Below are positions 61,400-64,000 of a stretch of DNA of 64,000 nt, one piece after another. The notes beneath the pieces are model-generated. The model saw nothing but the letters and a program-made list of their open reading frames with translations, was not told the DNA's origin and did no database searches. Both the position numbers and the translations under genes were made by a program. The first letter of the stretch is position 1. The number at the start of each line of letters is the position of its first letter. The DNA is from Maricaulis maris (GTDB lineage: Bacteria; Pseudomonadota; Alphaproteobacteria; Caulobacterales; Maricaulaceae), in contig NZ_RBIM01000001.1 of NCBI RefSeq assembly GCF_003634045.1, positions 124,001 through 188,000 on the forward strand, given 5' to 3'.

Positions 61400-61963
61400 G
61401 TGGCCGTGAGTGACGCGTTCAATGTCGAAAGTCTGTATCGCGAGCATGGCTCGCGCCTGCGCTGGATTGTGCGCCGCATCGTCAAGAATCCGCAGGATGC
61501 TGACGACATCACCCAGTCGGCCTTCGAGCGCTTGTTGAAGACTGATGTCGAGGCGCGACCTGTGCGCGATGAATCGGCCTTCCTCACCACCATCGCGACA
61601 AATCTGGCGCGCAATCATCTGCGCCACCGCAATACCGTGCAGCGCCATTCCGAAAGCGTCGCGCACCATTATACCGACGTGTTCGTGCAATCGCGCACGC
61701 CGGCTGAAAGTGCGATGCCGAGCGAGGCACGCGAACAGGCGTTGCAGGCGGCCATCCGCAGCCTGCCGCCGAAATGCCGGACCGCTTTCGTGCTGTGCAA
61801 GTTGAAAGGATTGACCTATCAGCAGGCCGCCGAGCGCATGGGCGTGTCATCGCACATGGTCAAGAAACACATTCAACGCGGCATGGCGCTGTGCGCTGCG
61901 CGTCTGCAATCCGGGGACAAACCCGGAAGCAATACCACAGGGGCTGGGAATGATGCCGGTTGA
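61400..61963 (+). CDS. ECF sigma factor, FecI type
   Basis: A 187-residue sigma factor. Region 2 runs over about 12-78 (L-Y-R-E-H-G-S-R-L-R-W, D-A-D-D-I-T-Q-S-A-F-E-R) and region 4 over about 118-168 (L-P-P-K-C-R-T-A-F-V-L-C-K-L-K-G-L-T-Y-Q-Q-A-A). It should direct RNA polymerase to its own regulon when released or activated by the FecR-type protein next door. GTG 61400 is chosen from the ribosome site and domain start; GTG 61406 is an alternative. It overlaps the next gene by 14 bases. Confidence 0.9.
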   Translation: MAVSDAFNVESLYREHGSRLRWIVRRIVKNPQDADDITQSAFERLLKTDVEARPVRDESAFLTTIATNLARNHLRHRNTVQRHSESVAHHYTDVFVQSRTPAESAMPSEAREQALQAAIRSLPPKCRTAFVLCKLKGLTYQQAAERMGVSSHMVKKHIQRGMALCAARLQSGDKPGSNTTGAGNDAG

Positions 61964-62993
61964 TCCGACGTCCGATATTCACCACGACGCGGCTGGCTGG
62001 GCCATCTGGCTGCAGGCCGGAGCGCCGTTCGACCCTGAGCGCCAGGCGGCGCTGGAAGCCTGGCTGGAGGTCGATCCTCGCCATGGCGAGGCCCTGTCGG
62101 CTTGCCTCGATCTTGACGCGGCGCTTGAGCAGATGCGGTTCGGCGGTTGGGCCGAGGACCTGATCGCTGAAGTCGAGGCCGAGCTCGATCACGTCGCACC
62201 TGCGCCACGTCCTGCCGGTATCGTTGCCGGCCTGGGATGGAGGCCGCTCGCCCTGGCGGCCTCGATCCTCCTGCTGTTGGCCGTGACCCCTTTCCTGGTC
62301 GGCCCGCTTCTGGTCGGCACACCGACGGCGCCGGTCGAACAGGTTGTCGCCGAAGCCTTCTCGACCGAACGCGGGGAAATGCAGACCCGGGTCCTGGCCG
62401 ACGGGTCCACCGTCACATTGAATACCGGTTCGCGCATCGAGGTCAGTTTCAGCGACCGCGAGCGCCGTATCGTTTTGCCGCGCGGTGAGGCCCTGTTCGA
62501 AGTTTCGCACGATCCGTCACGCCCCTTCATCGTCGCGGCGGGCGGGTATGAGGTGCGGGCCGTCGGCACCGCGTTCAACGTCTATACCCGTGCTGACGGG
62601 CGCACGATGGTCACCGTTGTCGAAGGGATCGTGCAGGCGCGCGATACGGTTGCCCAGGCGAATCCGGCCCTGTTGCATGCCGGCGACCAGGTTGAATTGG
62701 CCCCGGGGACGCCACTGCCGACACCGCAACGGGTCGATGCCGACCTGGCCGTGGCCTGGCGCTCCGGCCGGCTTGTGTTCGACGGGCGGCGCTTGGCAGA
62801 TGTCGTCGACGAGTTCCGGCGCTATGGGGATATTGCCGTCGAATTTGCCGATCCGGATGTTGCTGAAATTGCCGTGTCCGGCGTGTTCGACCCGCGCGAC
62901 AGCGACGCATTCTTTGCGGCACTCGACCGGATGGGCCCGGTCGGGATTGATCGCGATGTCGACCGGATCCGGCTTTACAGTTCCAATGAGTGA
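61950..62993 (+). CDS. FecR-type anti-sigma / signal-transfer protein
   Basis: A 347-residue inner-membrane protein. The cytoplasmic N-terminal DUF4880-like domain includes A-A-G-W-A-I-W-L and W-L-E-V-D-P-R-H. One membrane helix spans about 98-118, and a periplasmic FecR domain begins at T-E-R-G-E-M and has L-P-R-G-E-A-L-F-E-V near 172 and V-R-A-V-G-T-A-F-N-V near 197. A C-terminal STN-like segment binds the receptor. It passes a signal from the receptor to the sigma factor. Confidence 0.93.
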   Translation: MMPVDPTSDIHHDAAGWAIWLQAGAPFDPERQAALEAWLEVDPRHGEALSACLDLDAALEQMRFGGWAEDLIAEVEAELDHVAPAPRPAGIVAGLGWRPLALAASILLLLAVTPFLVGPLLVGTPTAPVEQVVAEAFSTERGEMQTRVLADGSTVTLNTGSRIEVSFSDRERRIVLPRGEALFEVSHDPSRPFIVAAGGYEVRAVGTAFNVYTRADGRTMVTVVEGIVQARDTVAQANPALLHAGDQVELAPGTPLPTPQRVDADLAVAWRSGRLVFDGRRLADVVDEFRRYGDIAVEFADPDVAEIAVSGVFDPRDSDAFFAALDRMGPVGIDRDVDRIRLYSSNE

Positions 62994-63054
62994 CGGGCGG
63001 GGAGGTGCCACTGCACACCCCGGGGACGGGCCCGGACAGGTTTGAGGGGACGGC

Positions 63055-64000
63055 ATGCGCGTCAGGCGGTCAGGTCTGAGCTTCGCTGCCCGGCTGTTGG
63101 CTGGCGCGGCCATGAGCCTTGTTCTGGCGCCGTGTGCCATGGCGCAGGCCGACACGCCGGCCAGCGCTGAAGCGGGCCGAGAAACCCGCATCCTGTTCGA
63201 CATTCCGGCGGGGCCGCTCGCCAACGCATTGCGTCGCTACTCCATCCTCACCGGCCGCCAGCTCCTGTTCGAATCGCGTCTTGTCGAGGGGCGTCGCGTG
63301 GCGGCCCTGCGGGGTCTGGCAACGCCCGGCGAGGCACTTGATGAATTGTTGGCCGGCACCGGCCTGCAGGTTGACCGGGTCGATGCCCGCACCGGGGTCC
63401 TGTCAGTCTCGGTACCGGTATCGACATCACCTGATGTGGCGACGGGTCTGCCCGTCGAGGCGGCCCGGGTTGTTGAAAGCCGGCCTGTTGGTTGGTTGAC
63501 CTTGTCCGGCACCGCAGTACCGGCTGATCCGGGCGAGGTTATCGTGGTGACCGGGTCCCGCTTTGCCCGCTCCAATCTGACGGCGGTGACGCCGGTCTTC
63601 GTCTTGGGTCGCGCCGAGATGGAAGCCTCCGGAGCCTATGAAATGGGGGCGCTGCTGGCGGCACAGTCTCCAGCGACACTCGAGTTCTCGGGACAATCGA
63701 CGCATCTGAGCGCCCAGAATGCAGGCCTCACATCGGTCGGCTTGCGGGGGTTGGGAACGACCCGGACCCTGGTGCTGATCGACGGGCGTCGGACTGTGTC
63801 CAACAGCGGCAATGCCAGTCGTTTCGGATCAGGTTCCATCCCGGTCGAGTTTGTCGAACGGGTCGAGATCACAACCGGCGGTGCGTCGGCGCTGTACGGC
63901 TCGGATGCCATCGCCGGCGTGGTCAATTTCGTGCTTCGCGACGGTATCGACGGCGGTTCGGTGCTTTTCCAATCGGGTTTGACCGAAGATGGTGGCGGTG
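63055..64000 (+). CDS. TonB-dependent receptor with N-terminal STN signalling domain (cut by window edge)
   Basis: Open from ATG 63055 (GAGGGGA upstream) to the right edge, at least 315 codons. A signal peptide ends near A-M-A-Q. An STN domain follows (I-P-A-G-P-L-A-N-A-L near 50, L-A-G-T-G-L-Q-V near 98), then the TonB box region E-V-I-V-V-T-G-S-R-F near 160 and the plug with L-R-G-L-G-T-T-R-T near 225 and A-L-Y-G-S-D-A-I-A-G-V near 280. With the sigma and FecR-type proteins it forms a cell-surface signalling system in which ligand binding induces its own uptake genes. The ligand is not evident. Confidence 0.92.
   Translation, partial: MRVRRSGLSFAARLLAGAAMSLVLAPCAMAQADTPASAEAGRETRILFDIPAGPLANALRRYSILTGRQLLFESRLVEGRRVAALRGLATPGEALDELLAGTGLQVDRVDARTGVLSVSVPVSTSPDVATGLPVEAARVVESRPVGWLTLSGTAVPADPGEVIVVTGSRFARSNLTAVTPVFVLGRAEMEASGAYEMGALLAAQSPATLEFSGQSTHLSAQNAGLTSVGLRGLGTTRTLVLIDGRRTVSNSGNASRFGSGSIPVEFVERVEITTGGASALYGSDAIAGVVNFVLRDGIDGGSVLFQSGLTEDGGG

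Overview
The window is high-GC DNA of a free-living alphaproteobacterium. The best fit is a stalked or marine Caulobacterales/Maricaulales-type organism (Maricaulis-like). This placement is an inference, from the CpdR-type orphan receiver, three TonB-dependent receptors, an alphaproteobacterial LexA box (GTTC-N7-GTTC) in front of imuA-imuB-dnaE2, a PraR/PhrR-like XRE regulator and a ROSE-like heat-shock leader. No species call can be made from sequence reading alone.

Layout. 1-9.1 kb: tail of an RBBP9/YdeN-like hydrolase, mnmC, a small exported protein, a WecG/TagA glycosyltransferase, then a cobalamin riboswitch driving btuB-btuF-btuC-btuD, and a convergent mrp/apbC. 9.1-12 kb: a divergent LuxR-type response regulator and histidine kinase, a small ORF and tRNA-Val(GAC). 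12.3-17.7 kb: a large TonB-dependent receptor with expression-biased codons, and an exported S9 peptidase. 17.7-26.9 kb: housekeeping and stress genes: cpdR, N-formylglutamate amidohydrolase, an XRE regulator, a HisN-type phosphatase, an exported protein plus lipoprotein methyltransferase, hsp20 behind a ROSE-like thermometer, a pentapeptide-repeat protein, a short RibD, gpmA, a strongly folded intergenic element and kdsD.

27-36.5 kb: a complete type I secretion system (ABC, HlyD-type adaptor, TolC) followed by its probable substrate. That protein has 1624 residues: a glycine-rich N-terminus, eight cadherin-like repeats, a PPC domain, a serralysin (M10) protease domain and RTX repeats.

36.7-55.5 kb: a surface-glycan island. 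It holds a UDP-sugar epimerase, rfbD, an in-frame rfbB remnant, rfbC, GDP-fucose synthesis (gmd, fcl), a block of poorly known proteins (coiled-coil, sulfotransferase-like and exostosin-like), a low-GC membrane protein, intact rfbB-rfbA, a WecE-type aminotransferase, GtrA and a GT2 glycosyltransferase. A type I secretion system beside O-antigen-type genes recalls the Caulobacter S-layer locus (inference).

55.6-61.1 kb: the SOS mutagenesis cassette imuA-imuB-dnaE2 under a LexA box. 61.4-64 kb: a FecI-type sigma factor, a FecR-type anti-sigma factor and an STN-containing TonB receptor that runs off the right edge.
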